Made by a program: the position numbers and the translations under genes | Part shown: in pieces, positions 23,061 to 34,768 of the stretch | How the letters are laid out: every line of letters begins with the position of its first letter | How positions within the stretch are numbered: the first letter of the stretch is position 1 | The notes under the pieces: generated by a model | Databases searched by the model: none | The model's input: only the letters and a program-made list of their open reading frames with translations | What the model was told of the DNA's origin: nothing | Assembly (NCBI GenBank): GCA_034440635.1 | Contig: JAOTON010000977.1 | Coordinates: 62,001-126,000, forward strand | DNA from: Lepas anatifera | Taxonomy: Eukaryota > Arthropoda > Thecostraca > Lepadidae | DNA length: 64,000 bases | Reading direction: 5' to 3'

Positions 23061-23468
23061 TTAACACGCACATTGACGGGGGCGGGTACCCCATCGGGGG
23101 TTTTCGAGGTAGCGTAAAAATGGCGGTGCATAGCACTGCCGTTCTTGGTATGCCTTTTCCCTTATCATTTTTACAACTTTTTCAAATTTTTAGGGTTAGG
23201 TCATCTCAGGTCAGGTCACCGGTACAGGTCAAGTGACCTGACCTCAAAACTTAAGGTAGCATAAGTCAGAGCAGGATGACCTTATCCAATTGAAGCGTAT
23301 ATCACATAGTGGCCCCACCGAGTTCTCTAAAATATTTTCCGGTTTTTTATATCGATGATCTAAGGTCAGGTACGAGCCATGACCTCTCCATTGGAAATAC
23401 ATGAAAAAGATAGTTTTAACTGAAAACAATTATCAACGGATAGCGGTAGAGTCTTTATTTTAATTTAA
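23061..23468 (+). mobile_element. Family B TTAA element, copy B2, left part
   Basis: The left part of a family B copy, broken by the 4.26-kb TTAA element that starts at 23465. It contains a clear AGGTCA-TCTC-AGGTCA direct repeat at 23208-23223. Its right part resumes at 27725. Confidence 0.85.
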
Positions 23469-26400
23469 CCCATTAACGCCGAGCGGGTCATTTTTGTCCT
23501 CTAACTTTGACAGGCTGCAGAATCGGTACCAGTGAAGTGATCTTCATGTTTATGATATGTATGTGTGTTTCAGAGCGTGGATAAGCTGGAAAAATGTATT
23601 TGAAAATTCTAGGTTTTTATGAGACGATTTCGGTGGAACTTATTTTGGCGAGGTTTTGGTCAGCCTGAGATAGCCCGGCAAATTTTGTATCTCGCAATAA
23701 CTATGGAAAGCTGAAAAGGTTTTGCATGATTGACATTAAGCCAAGACCACTAGGAGTCAGATGGCGAAGAAGCAGTAAGATTTTCTTGAACGGCTTTGCC
23801 ATGAGACATCGTCAAATATGAAGCGGACAAAAATGACCCGCTGGGCGTTGCGGACATCTGCGGGGCGCTGAAAATGAGGAAAAGGGTGTGTCCTGTCCTC
23901 CCGTCTGGTGCGTTAGGTGCATAATGTTACCTAGAGGCAAGGGAGGCATTGTGGGTCCTGCGAATGCAGGGTTGCCAGTTTAGATATTTTTCATCAAATC
24001 TGAAGATTTTTAGTGCAATGTCGATACCTTAGGAAACTTTGAAGTTCATGAAATGCTTCCTAACGTTTTCGGGTTCTGTCTTGTTTTGGGAATGATTATC
24101 ACATATTTTTAACAGAAACACGCAAGATGGTTCCAGAATTTTGTAAAGGCGTTATTGAATACAATTTTCAGGGGTTTTGAAAACTTATCGAAATTTTAGC
24201 ACTGACTTCACTGTTAAGCTAGCAGAGCCTTGTCTTTTCCCCTTGATGGATTGTGTGTAGTGGATAGAGAGGATAGGGAACAGTAGCGGATTGAGGACTT
24301 CATTGGGTGGTGGGGGGGTTAGGGACAGAGGTGCAGAAAGTATACTGGCTGTCACAAACTCAATGAGACGTATGCCCCTCTGTCACACAAAGCTGGAAAT
24401 AATAATTTTATACTTGAATACTATTTCCAATATGCTGAATGTCATCTACCTGTCTCTTACTTTTGCAACGGACAAGGTTCAAGCACCAAGCCATTACCGC
24501 ATGCAAGTAGTAAACTGTTTTCATTTTTAGATCATGTTTATGTTTTGGAAGGAAAATTTCCAATTATGGATCATTGTTTTCAGTATTGGGATCATAACTA
24601 TTATTGGCAACTCTGACTGGAGTTTCCCCAATGACATGCATTTCCTTTTGAAGAAGTTTCCATTTTTGGAAGGAGTGTTCCCAATTATGGTATATTTCCC
24701 ATGATTAAATGTGGCAATTATGAAAATTATTATTGGGAACTAATCTATAAATGGGAGCGTACACCTACACACAATTGGGAACCCTGATCACAGCTTCCCC
24801 CCACCCCCACTGAACTTCTATCTCACATATCAACAAAAGGGACAAAAATGTCAATGTCAACATAGGATTTGGATCTACCTAAAATGTGTTGGTAAAGTGG
24901 ACCTTAGGTAGCATTTTTATAGCCAGATCAAATGCTTAAGATTTTACCCCAACACCTGATTATCACCTGCCTGGTTGTTCCTTCTTGCAGTAAAAACTCT
25001 GAGGCAACTACCCTGCATAGATGTAAAATTATGTCTATTGGCCTAATATGTACAGAGGTATTGGAAGTCTCATATCAAAGAAAGATCCAGTGTATAAGTC
25101 AAAATCCTGTTTTAACTCCAGGCAGTTCAGGTCCTGTGTGTTGCTTACTACCACTGGTAGTAAGCAACACACCCCCAACCAGCGTTTTTCAAAGTCTCTT
25201 TCTTTCTGAGATTTTCTGTGATTTTCTGAGATGAGAAGGGGATCTACTAGGCCCCCTCTAGTGCATGTTAGTGCCAGGCCCCTCTCCAGTGTGTTTTAAC
25301 ACTTTGTGGAGGACTGCATTGGCACACATTTGCTATCTGTACAATATTGACATGATAATTTGATCATGAAATCTCACCTGAATTACTGTTGTTGCCAGTC
25401 TGTTGCTGGCGCCAACTCTCCCAACTTCCTCCAGCTCCAAATCTACCTAACCAATCTTGATCTAGGGCACAAATAAGGTAAGGCACAAGCAAGCTAAGGA
25501 ATGAAAAACCAAGTTTGATGAGTGAAAGTGCATCAGTATCAAAGTAGCCTACATTCATCTTAGATTAGCCATGGGCAGCACTATTTATTCCAGCTAGTTT
25601 TAGCCTGCACTTATCTCAGACATACCTAATAAATATGCCCTCAACAGAAGTAGCTTCCCACTTGTTCAAATTTTTTGGCAGGCTCTACATCACACAAACA
25701 TTGCGAACTTGTCTTGTCGCTGTTGCGTAGTTTAGGTAGAATTGCTGCCAAGCTAGGTTTATTTCTTTCACTCATTTAGTACTTTTCTTAGTAGCTTTTA
25801 GGCGTACTTGATACTAAATTCAAAGAAATAGGGACCGCTAAATCGAAGATACTCAAACTTTAAATATTATTTAACCTGACAAAATGGACGAGAAGTACTT
25901 GATAACGTATCTGCGTTATCTTTAATACCTTAAATATGCCCACAATCATGTATTTCTTGAAAAAATTGACTGTCACATTTCGGGCATCTAGGCGACAACT
26001 TTCTGGCAACTACTAACAATCAGCACCATTGGGCTGCATGTTAAAATCTGGCAACTGTGACAGCGGTTTTCGGGTTTTCTGCAGCGGGGGTCTCTCGTTT
26101 TAGTAGAAACTGAACACGGTACCAATATTGTAGCACTGATGGTACGCTGTGCAATTGAAGGACAGAGTTGCTAAATTAAAATATTCGCTACACGCTTCAT
26201 TCTGTATTTCGAAAATGTGTGGTTTGATTTTGAACCATACTGTCACGATCGCTATTTTGTCACATTTATGCACCTCGACTATCATAAATGTGTCACAAAC
26301 TCCAGTAGTCGAGTTGGCAAGTTTCTGCACCTCTGGTTAGGGACCTAGAGCCTCCCCTCCATGGCCTCGGAACAGCCCTCAGTAATGCATTTAAGGCACA

Positions 26401-27728
26401 CTGACATTTCGGTAGGGGGGTTGAGCCTTCCTAGCCCCCTTGTGTCCACTACTGATTGAAAGCCAATGACCAGCTGACAAAATGAGTTAGAAATTATCGC
26501 GGCCGCCACGCTGGTTTGTTTTGACAAGATGGTGTAGTGTCAAACTTCCGGAGCAGTTTGAAATGGGTGAAAGCATGGGAAGTTCTAGAACTACTGTCTA
26601 AAACGCAACTAGCACTATTACGGCTTGGTTCTAGTCAAGTGAAACTACCATGAGTGAACATCCCGGGGAGGAGGAGGGGTCAAGACCCGCTTGGATTTTT
26701 TGTCTCCCACGGACTTTGTCTAGGGCTTGGGTTGCAGTGGTAGCGTTAAACCATCCAGAACCTCTCCTGGATCGAGAAGAAATATCCAGCCATGGAGACA
26801 TAAATATATCGAAAGCATAGTTGTTCGCAATGCCACAGATCAAATGTTTTGCAGGAAAAGAAGCAAAATAAGTTGTTTTAAGTGCGCAAGATAGCGGAGC
26901 GGATCAGGTGCATATCATCATCATACCATCACAAAATACATTAGTCATGAGGATGAGAAAGATGATGTGCTGACCAGCGTTACAATGACCAGTGGCGTGC
27001 CTGGAAATGAGGAGGTTCACATTGATGCAACTATGGAGCGCGCTACTTGCTGCAAAGAAAACTTGGAAAGATGGAAATGGACCCGTTTGGAGATTTGGAG
27101 ATTAATCAAGCAAATGTAAACCGGGTGGAAGGACATAACGGATTGAGTTTTCAAAACTTTTCATCTCTATGCTGAATATTACGATTTCTCGTTAAAAGCT
27201 TAGTGAGCATCAGTCACAAAGTCTGGGAGGCGGAGGAGGAAGGGGGTAGAGACAAGAGAAACGGATTCCAAAAACCTTTGATATTCAAAAATTTTTTAAA
27301 ATACTATGATGTTCACAATTTTAGTCTATCCCCGCAAATCATCAGTCTAGGTTAACCACTATTGTATACTATTTGCAAATGCAGTTAGTGTTGTCTTTAA
27401 TTAAACCTTAAGAGCATAAAACTATCTAAACATTTTACTATGGCCAATATACAAGAGCAAATAAAAACACTTCACAAAACTGCAGTAAAAGCGATGCGCA
27501 TTGGGCCGCTGAGTGCGGTGACTGCGCCGCCCGGAAGCCGGCCGCGCAGTGCCAGCCGATGTCCCAAACGCCCAGCGGGTCATTTTTGTCCGGTGTCATA
27601 TCTCAGCATCTAAAAGTGGTATCGATTTAAAACTTTCGGGACATCTTATTGGGCATATTCTAAACATGGGAAAACATTTGTTTTGCCAATTTGAAAGCTG
27701 GAAGTAGGTGCGGGCGTTAATGGGTTAA
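23465..27728. mobile_element. Family C TTAA element (4.26 kb) inserted in B2
   Basis: The ends are TTAACCCATTAACGCC and GGCGTTAATGGGTTAA, perfect 16-bp inverted repeats including the TTAA duplication. The subterminal motif AGCGGGTCATTTTTGTCC lies near 23482 and again near 27575, with an inverted copy near 23828-23847. Target, ends and size fit a piggyBac-like element. Inside I find only short open frames and no transposase motif, so it is decayed or non-autonomous. A 37-bp palindrome is at 25136-25172. Interruption of B2 shows it inserted after B2. Confidence 0.8.
25136..25172. repeat. Perfect 37-bp palindrome
   Basis: The 18-bp arms GTGTGTTGCTTACTACCA and TGGTAGTAAGCAACACAC are exact reverse complements around a single C. 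It lies inside the family C element in otherwise unremarkable sequence. Confidence 0.9.
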
Positions 27729-28150
27729 TTAGATTTGTCGTGTCCTTGCGGTTCTAATAATATGCATTTTACCTAGTTTGACCTTGACCTGACCTCAGTC
27801 AGGTAAAATTTCATGTTTGACCTAGCAAGGTCATATTATATACCATTCAATTCTGCTTGCTGCGAGGATACGAAGGGTTTAAATTGTTTTGTTCTGTTTT
27901 TTTTTGTTCAGATGTAATGATCGAAAACTTTAATTTACATGTTATCCCTGTGACGGCATGTTTTGACCTCTAGTGACCTGAGATGTGTCCTGACAAAAAA
28001 TGGTCCAAATATTTTAGATAGAGAAGTGGATGGGCTACCCAACGCCATTTACTGTTTTTCACTATCTAGCCTGGTTTTGAGATCTTAGGGGGCGTGTACC
28101 CGTGCCCCCGTCAAAGCGAAAGTGGCTCAGACCCCCGTCAATGCGCGTAA
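27725..28150 (+). mobile_element. Family B TTAA element, copy B2, right part
   Basis: This continues B2 after the family C insertion, matching B1 from about 22460 onward. The right terminus reads CCCCCGTCAATGCGCGTAATG, so the last TTAA has been lost. The subterminal palindrome is degraded (GGGGGCGTGTACCCGTGCCCCC). Confidence 0.8.
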
Positions 28151-29301
28151 TGAAAAGGGGAAATGCAACTCGCTCTAGACTTTTGTAACCTGATTTTCGG
28201 GGACGGGCTTATTATCACGCTCTTGACTTCATAATTCCTTAGTACCAGCAGTTCATATAAAATCTTAAAACATCAAAAGAACTCCTAGGCTTGTATTTGT
28301 ACTAGAAACAGCAGTATTAAAACATTGACATTAAAGAATTGTACAAAATTTTCTGGTTTGCACTAAGATTTTGGTGTTTTACGGAGGTCGCTCAGGTTCT
28401 TCTATCAGATGCTGTATCACTGCAAGAGAGACTCGGTGGAGTCGAACCTTATACCATTTTTGATACAGAAAATTTGAGGAACTACCCAATGTAGTAAAAG
28501 AGGGGTTCGAAAAAAACTTGATCTGAGGGGGTCAAACTATCAAATTCTGAGCTTTCCAAAAGTTCCAGTTAAAGGCGGAAAAAAATCAAATTTTCCCAAC
28601 GTGGATCAGCCCGCGGTTTCGTCAGCCGTTTTGTGCTGTTGCTTTCCGGCATTGTCACGCTGCAGCTGCTCGGTGATGCGGTGGACCCGGAAACTGGCTG
28701 CTTCCTGACCTCCAAAAGCAGCGCTACACAGCGTCCCGAATGCATACCGCTCCTATCTCATCCCATCAGCTGGGCCGGAAAATCCACTGCAAACTGAAAC
28801 CCATACCATCCCATTAACAGGTCCAATTAGCGATTGGAGCTTACCTACTGTTCCTAAAATGTAAACGATTCCCAATACATGCGCAAAAAGCTGGTTTAAC
28901 GCCCTGGTCCACAGATCCACAGGTGCAACTTATCGCAAATATATGGCAAATAGCACACGAGAGTTTCCCGTTTGATCGATTTAACTATGAAAAAGGCCCT
29001 CCGCGAAACATGTGTGAAATGCAAGAACAAGCAGTATACGACCTAAATTGTTCAAAATCCCATCGTCGCAGGTGCATGGCGTCGCCCGTCAGATGACAAT
29101 GGGTACATGTTTGCTACACTGCTCGTTTTACGTTTTTGGTTTTTTCGCATAAAGCTCTTTTGTTTTTAATTCATTCTTTTTATTTTTTCAATTTTATTTT
29201 TTCGTTTCTTTAGTTTTGTTTGTTGCTTACTTTCGTATCACGTTTCTTTCTGGGCTTTCCTTTGTTTGAAAATTACTAATACCGAACTAAGATGTTTATT
29301 G

Positions 29302-29303
<2 letters not shown>
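28151..29303. other. No recognisable gene
   Basis: AT-rich sequence with a GC-richer stretch at 28610-28750 that could be coding on either strand, but no clear splice pair or motif is seen. Confidence 0.35.
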
Positions 29304-29348
<45 letters not shown>

Positions 29349-29371
29349 AGAGGGAGGGAGAGAGAGAGAGC
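29304..29371 (+). repeat. (GA)n microsatellite
   Basis: About 34 GA dinucleotides with three GGGAG interruptions. The Arg/Glu-rich reading frame across it is an artefact of the repeat. Confidence 0.9.
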
Positions 29372-29782
29372 TATATGAAAAGCAAAAGCAGCGTGGCAGC
29401 GGGATAAGACCGTTCATGAACCATGGGCGGATTCAGGGGAAATGCAAAAGAGGTGGGCGCCTCAGTTTCATCTCACCTTCCGTCGAACTAACCCTGTCCA
29501 TGACCGAATTGCGCTCCTCCGAGCATGGGTGGATTCGATATTCACCATGTGTACCCGCCTAGGGGGCGTTATTCGAACCTATGGGCGCCAATTTTGGACG
29601 ACACAACTTATCAAGGGCGTCAATCTTATAACTGGGTGCTCTGACTTTTTTATTTAGTTTAACGTGAGACAATTAGATCCCACTTTGAGTTTTTAAGATC
29701 GGACGGGTAGTTTTTGATTTCATAAAGGGGGCATTCAAGGGGGCAAATACGAATCTCCCCTCCCTTCCTGGGATAAAAAGGG

Positions 29783-30482
29783 TAACACCCGCACTGGCAC
29801 TGGAGAGTGGTCTGGCACTAACGCGCACTGAAGGCGGGTCTTGTAGGCCACCGTCATGAGATGCAAAAGTCAAGAGACGTAGGAAAACGCTCGTTTGGGG
29901 GTGTGCGGAGGCTATGGTTATCTACATTATAAACAATGTTTATTGAACCATGTTATATCTTGAAGGTCAAATGAGATCATAGGTGTCATATGTTGCTGGA
30001 GGCATTTAACCTTTAACACCGTTACATTGAGTTATCTTAACTATGGCGCCATGGCATACGCATAATATAGGTACGCCATGCTGGATAGCGTCATTTGACC
30101 GAAATCACTAGGGCTAATAGCCTTGAAAATTCTAGCATGATGTTGATCTGTGACTTTTGACCTTGACGTTTAATTTCATGTGAGGTGACCTGGACATATC
30201 ATCCCGTTTATATCGCGTTACAAGGTCACCAACCGGTTTCCAATGCTATCGAACTGGTGTGACCGCGTGATTGTGCCGATCTCGAACTATAAGCCTGATT
30301 TTGAAAGCCTATAGTTCTGAAAAAATATTTTCTGATTTTTTAATTATTTCATCAACTAATCGACACGCAATTGAACTATCTGAAATGTAAACAAGTAGCG
30401 TTTTTTGGTCGAGATCGGTTCCCCTCACCACCTCGAAAATATAGGTGGGGGCCTCCGATGCCTGCTCCAGTGCGAATGTTAA
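29783..30482 (+). mobile_element. Family F TTAA element, copy F2 (degraded)
   Basis: Related to F1 (54275-55191). The left end reads GTAACACCCGCACTGG, with TTAA mutated to GTAA, and the right end CTCCAGTGCGAATGTTAA. Both GGCC-type palindromes near the ends are eroded and about 200 bp of the interior is missing relative to F1. Confidence 0.7.
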
Positions 30483-31816
30483 GTGAACCACATTTTATTT
30501 TGATTACGTCACAAATTGCTAGAAAAAGAATATAGCTTTCCAAGTATTCAAGGCAGAGAGGATGTGGTTTCCTTATTTGCAAACATTTTTTTGTTTGTTA
30601 GAAAACGGCTCTTTTTTAGCTTCAACGAGGTGGAACACTCCATTTAAGGAATGGGCTACATTATACAAATTTCAAAAAAGGTTATTAATAGACAAAGCAA
30701 GTCTGTAAATTAATAAATTTCTCTTTATCGTCACGTTCAATCCTTCAGAACAAAAACAGATTTTCCTGCAATCTAAAAGGTTTAAAAACAGAGCATGGCT
30801 CTTTTAAGGTTGACCTTAGCACTGTGCGTAATAATGAGACTGGCCGATAAGGTGCCATCTCGCAGCATGTGAACGTTGGGACAACGATGCCATTGTTAAC
30901 ACTTATCACGTAAAATGTGTGGTAGGTAGTTAGGGGACTAGTTAGGTTAGTGGTAGGTAGTTAGGGGTAGTTAGGACCAATGACATGGTTGCAGGCAGAA
31001 GGCAAGTAATTACTTTACAGTTTGATTTAAGGCCTTAAGACCTTTTATTTTTAACTTTAGAGAGTGTGGAACATTGATACAGAGAACTTTGAGTGAAATC
31101 AAATATACAATAGTGGTTTCTCAACCCATTCTGCACAACTGTTACCTCTGTTCAAAACTCATTATAAAGGTGGAACACCACATTATGAGCAAAAATTGTA
31201 ATGCCTACTCAGTTGATTTCTGATATAACCTCTGATAGATAACAACATCAGCCCGAGGCTAAGGCACGCGTGAAGAATATTTGATTGAGGTTTCAAATGC
31301 GATGAAAATCGTATGTTATATAAAGAGATATTTCTGTTTCCTCATAGGCTCATACATAATGGTGTAACAAAAAACATTATTTTCTCAGGTAAAAAAATAC
31401 TAAAATTTCAAGATCGCACATTTTAAACCCCAATGACAACATCATGTTTTGAAAGTATGAATTCTAACGGTTGGCAGATCTTTCTTTTTGCGCCGCTTCA
31501 AACTCGTGTATTTGCGTTTGGAGATCGGCTTGCATTATTTTGAAGAACTCTTTGACTTGGATTCACCTGACGAAAAATTTAGATGAGACACGAGAGATTG
31601 ATCGGGGTGAAGGTAGGTTAAGCTTTGTGTTGTTCGAGAGAGAGGTTTGGGGGGTAATCCAAAGTCGAAAAAACACCACGTGGTGAAAAATTCTACCATA
31701 GTTTAACTGTACGGTAGCTTTTGAGGGTAAACTAAGAAGTTGACAAAAAATGTCACGGGGTGAAAGATGTCGCCACAATATGTTTGTGCTTGTTCTCCAA
31801 GACCAATCCCTCCTGC
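30483..31816. other. No recognisable gene
   Basis: AT-rich sequence. A short GTTAGG/GGTAGGTAGTTAGGGG repeat occurs near 30925-30975. Nothing else is recognised. Confidence 0.4.
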
Positions 31817-31817
31817 C

Positions 31818-31862
31818 ATAGATGCTGAAGAAGACAATTTTTGTCGAAACGCGTTCATCTGT
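31818..31862 (+). ncRNA. Hammerhead-ribozyme-like motif (type I)
   Basis: The core CTGAAGA (31825-31831) is followed by a 5-bp stem II (GACAA/TTGTC with a TTT loop), then GAAA (31846-31849). After it, A-C-GC-G-T can form a two-base-pair stem III, and T31855 would be the cleavage-site base. Stem I is ATAGATG (31818-31824) paired with CATCTGT (31856-31862), six Watson-Crick pairs and one wobble. One extra A lies between the core and stem II, which may reduce or abolish activity. Type I hammerheads with tiny stem III are known from Penelope-like elements. The motif ends 14 bp before the piggyBac element. Confidence 0.45.
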
Positions 31863-31876
31863 CTGCTGTGTTGGTT

Positions 31877-34730
31877 TTAACCCTTTCGTTCCTAGTGGTC
31901 GAGATCTCGACCACCAAAAAGACTTCAGGGCTAAGCTCGCCACATATTTCCAAATTCGGCAGAGTTCTCCAAACTCCGTTGTCAGACGAAAGATGGACCA
32001 GGCTATCATCACAGCTGCAAAATTTTGTTCTGTCATGTTTAGAGGGGAGTGGGGGGCATATCAAATCTGGACATATCTAACGACAGCCTTTGTGGGAAGT
32101 GACTACATTTGTTTCTCTCCGGCTATCAGACAAAAGTCATAATTATTGATTCATTTTTACTTGATGTGGTAGCCAGAGAGTCAGACAGAACAACAGTGTT
32201 CATTGTTTTGCTAGGGCTTCAATTTATCGTGACTTAGAAACGAAACAATTTTGGTGGTCGAGTATTCGACCACTAGGAGGATATCCGTCAACTTGGTTCA
32301 GTCATAATTTGGTTTGGACATTCGGCAAATTTAGAGCCAAATGTGAGCAGGTATTGCAAAAACAGCCCAGTTTTGAACATTTTGACATAGGCAAACGTAG
32401 GGGGGGCGAAAGGGGCAGGCAGTGGGGATGCAAGGGGGCTGGGGGCTAACCCCCCTCCCGGAATTTAGAGTACCTATGGTAAATACATAGCCGGGGGTCG
32501 ATAAGAGGCACTGGTAGGAAAGGCTCAAAATCCCAAGCCCCTCCAAAAATGAAATCCTGGAACCGCCACTGGAGGCAGGTGATCCCTCTCTCCCTTCGTC
32601 GAAGTTCCGCCCACCTGAAACGTCATCGGCGCACTTATGAAAATTCGCTTTCCACCCCAACCCTCTTCCTACGACGGGAGTACATGCTCCTCTGCGATAA
32701 TATTTGGGCCGTGATGACCCCTCCCCTTCCTAGGTTCAGGGGCGTCGCCACGGATATGTCCCGAGGGGAGCGGACTACGATTTTGCTATGATCGGGGGAG
32801 AGGGAAGGGGTGGGAAGCGAACCCAAAACTCAAAGATCGAAGGGCATTAGAGAGGCTGCAAACCAAGACTTTGCGTAAGCATCTTAGGGGGAAAATCTTA
32901 CAAAGGGCAAATAATGTAAAAATATGGCTCGAGGCCCACAACTTCGGGGATGTCCCTACCTGGCTTCCAATTTGAGGAGAGCCGTCCCCTCCCCCGGCAA
33001 TCATCAAGTCTGCGATGTGGAAGAACCGCTTTGAGTCGTACATGCAATTCCTGCACTTCCAGGACAACACAAAGCTAGACATGAGTGACCGCTACTCCAA
33101 GCTATGTCCTCGGGCTGATCGCATCCATAAGAAATTGCTGGAACACTTCGTCCAACAACATCACCCTACCTGTAAGATTCGGGTACGAAGTTTTCTGCTT
33201 GAAGCAGGCAATGATACATTGTGGCGTTTGATCTCTACCAGGGATGCAAAGGAATATATGATGCAGATCTCGTCGCCGAGTTCGGAAAGAATGCTACCAC
33301 AGTGCTTGTGTCGCTCAACAGGCTGCTGGAGGGGAAGAAACTAATTCCATACCACCTCACCTTCGACAGCAGCTTCACCCTGCTTGATCTGCTGTGCGAA
33401 CTGAAGATACGAGGATTCGAAATCAAGGGGACGATACGGTGGGACCGGTTTCCGAAGGAATGCAAGCTCACCTTAGTGGAAACTATAAAGGGAGGCAGAA
33501 CGTGGCTCATTCACCGCAGCTTTGGCTACATCTAGAAACAGTTGTGCTGTGGAAATGGTAAGCTGGAAGGACAACAACGTATCGACCATATCGTCTCCTC
33601 TACTGCTTTCGTTTAAGGTTCGGTAGCCTCTGTTGACCGATACTCAAAACAGGACCAAGGGTGAACCCAACTGCAAAGGCTAAATTATGTTCAAAAATAC
33701 GAGACAATGGGAGGCACAGATCAGCAGGATCAGCATGTCAATAGCTACCGCGCTTCAGCCAGAGGAAAGAAGTGGTGTTTCCGACATGGGAGGGAGAGGG
33801 GGGAGTTGGAGGTCAGGACCCCTTCCTCAACAGGCTGGTACATACATCATTTACAGCAGTCATGATGAGTTAGGTACTGTTTGGTTTGCGAAGCTTCCTA
33901 TTCCTTCTATGTGTGCTCGTGACTTAGGCTGAAAAAACCATATATTATGGATACCTCAATTACGTCTCCTCTACTCTACTCCTCGATTTCGGGTTTCTCA
34001 TAGGTTTTGTACCCTACCCCTTCCCCCATAGGTTTGTATTGTTGTGCCAGCGTTAACCCATCCAGGAACCTTCTGGGTCGGGAAGAGATCTCCAGCCCTG
34101 GTTTCCGATCTTTGTGGTGGTAGTTTCCAATAAAATTCTACCTGGGTCAGCTTGCAGAGGCACCCAAGGTTGTAGGTAGACCTGCCACGAGCAAGCCTGG
34201 GGGACACAGAGTGCGCTTTTTGCACCCATTGGATTTGTGAGTTTAGCTCCTGACACCGATTTTGTGAGTTTAGTCCATAGTGGATGGAAGCTGCTGTGAT
34301 ATTTATTTCCAAAGTTGAAAATTTGACCCGTTCCAAAGCATACTGGTCCTGCCCTCTTTTAAATTGAGTAGCTGACAGGTGCAAATCAAGTTTGGTCAGT
34401 CCTGTCGTCAGCACGTCCGCACATTTTATGATGCTTGCCATTCATTTAAGGCTCAATAATGAACTAAACCGTATCTGTATGCTTGTGGAATTATTTCAGT
34501 ACCGTTAGAGAAGACCAGCACATGCAATCAATGGCAAGTGGGCATACAAACCTAACTGACGGATATCCTCCTAGTGGTCGAGATCTCGACCACCTCAAAA
34601 TCAAATTTTGGGAGGGAGGGGGTCGGAGGTAAAAATGGGGGATGGCACTGTTAATGACTGACCCAAGCAAATATTTTGTAAAAGGAATTAGAAATCCTAG
34701 CAAAAAATTAATTCAGGAACGAAGGGTTAA
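31877..34730 (+). mobile_element. Decayed piggyBac element with transposase remnant
   Basis: A 2.85-kb element with TTAA at both ends, terminal repeats CCCTTTCGTTCC (31881) and GGAACGAAGGG (34716-34726), and the palindrome TGGTCGAGATCTCGACCA just inside each end (about 31896 and 34573). A third related palindrome (TGGTCGAGTATTCGACCA) is near 32254. Interior 32987-33535 encodes part of a piggyBac transposase. The region also holds unrelated G-rich insert-like sequence (about 32380-32580). TTAA specificity and ends starting CCC are piggyBac hallmarks. Confidence 0.8.
32987..33535 (+). pseudogene. piggyBac transposase fragment
   Basis: Two overlapping frames match the DDE core of piggyBac transposases, which cut and paste DNA at TTAA. 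The first has KNRFESYMQFLHFQDN, the family's RF..I...LHF.DN block, followed by a CPRAD segment. The second has FDLYQG, then YHLTFDSSFTLLDLL (the family's DN-F-T block with its Asp) and IKGTIRWDRFP (the GTIR block). Roughly 60 residues expected between them, including the first catalytic Asp block, are missing at the frame change near 33160-33220. No C-terminal Cys-rich domain is seen. It cannot be functional as written. Confidence 0.75.
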
Positions 34731-34768
34731 AGTGATTAAAGTTGAGAGTGGAGCACCAAACCCTGCTT

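Noticed and set aside
29266..29562. Arg/Glu-repeat protein
   Set aside because: Translation of a (GA)n microsatellite; no splice or family evidence.
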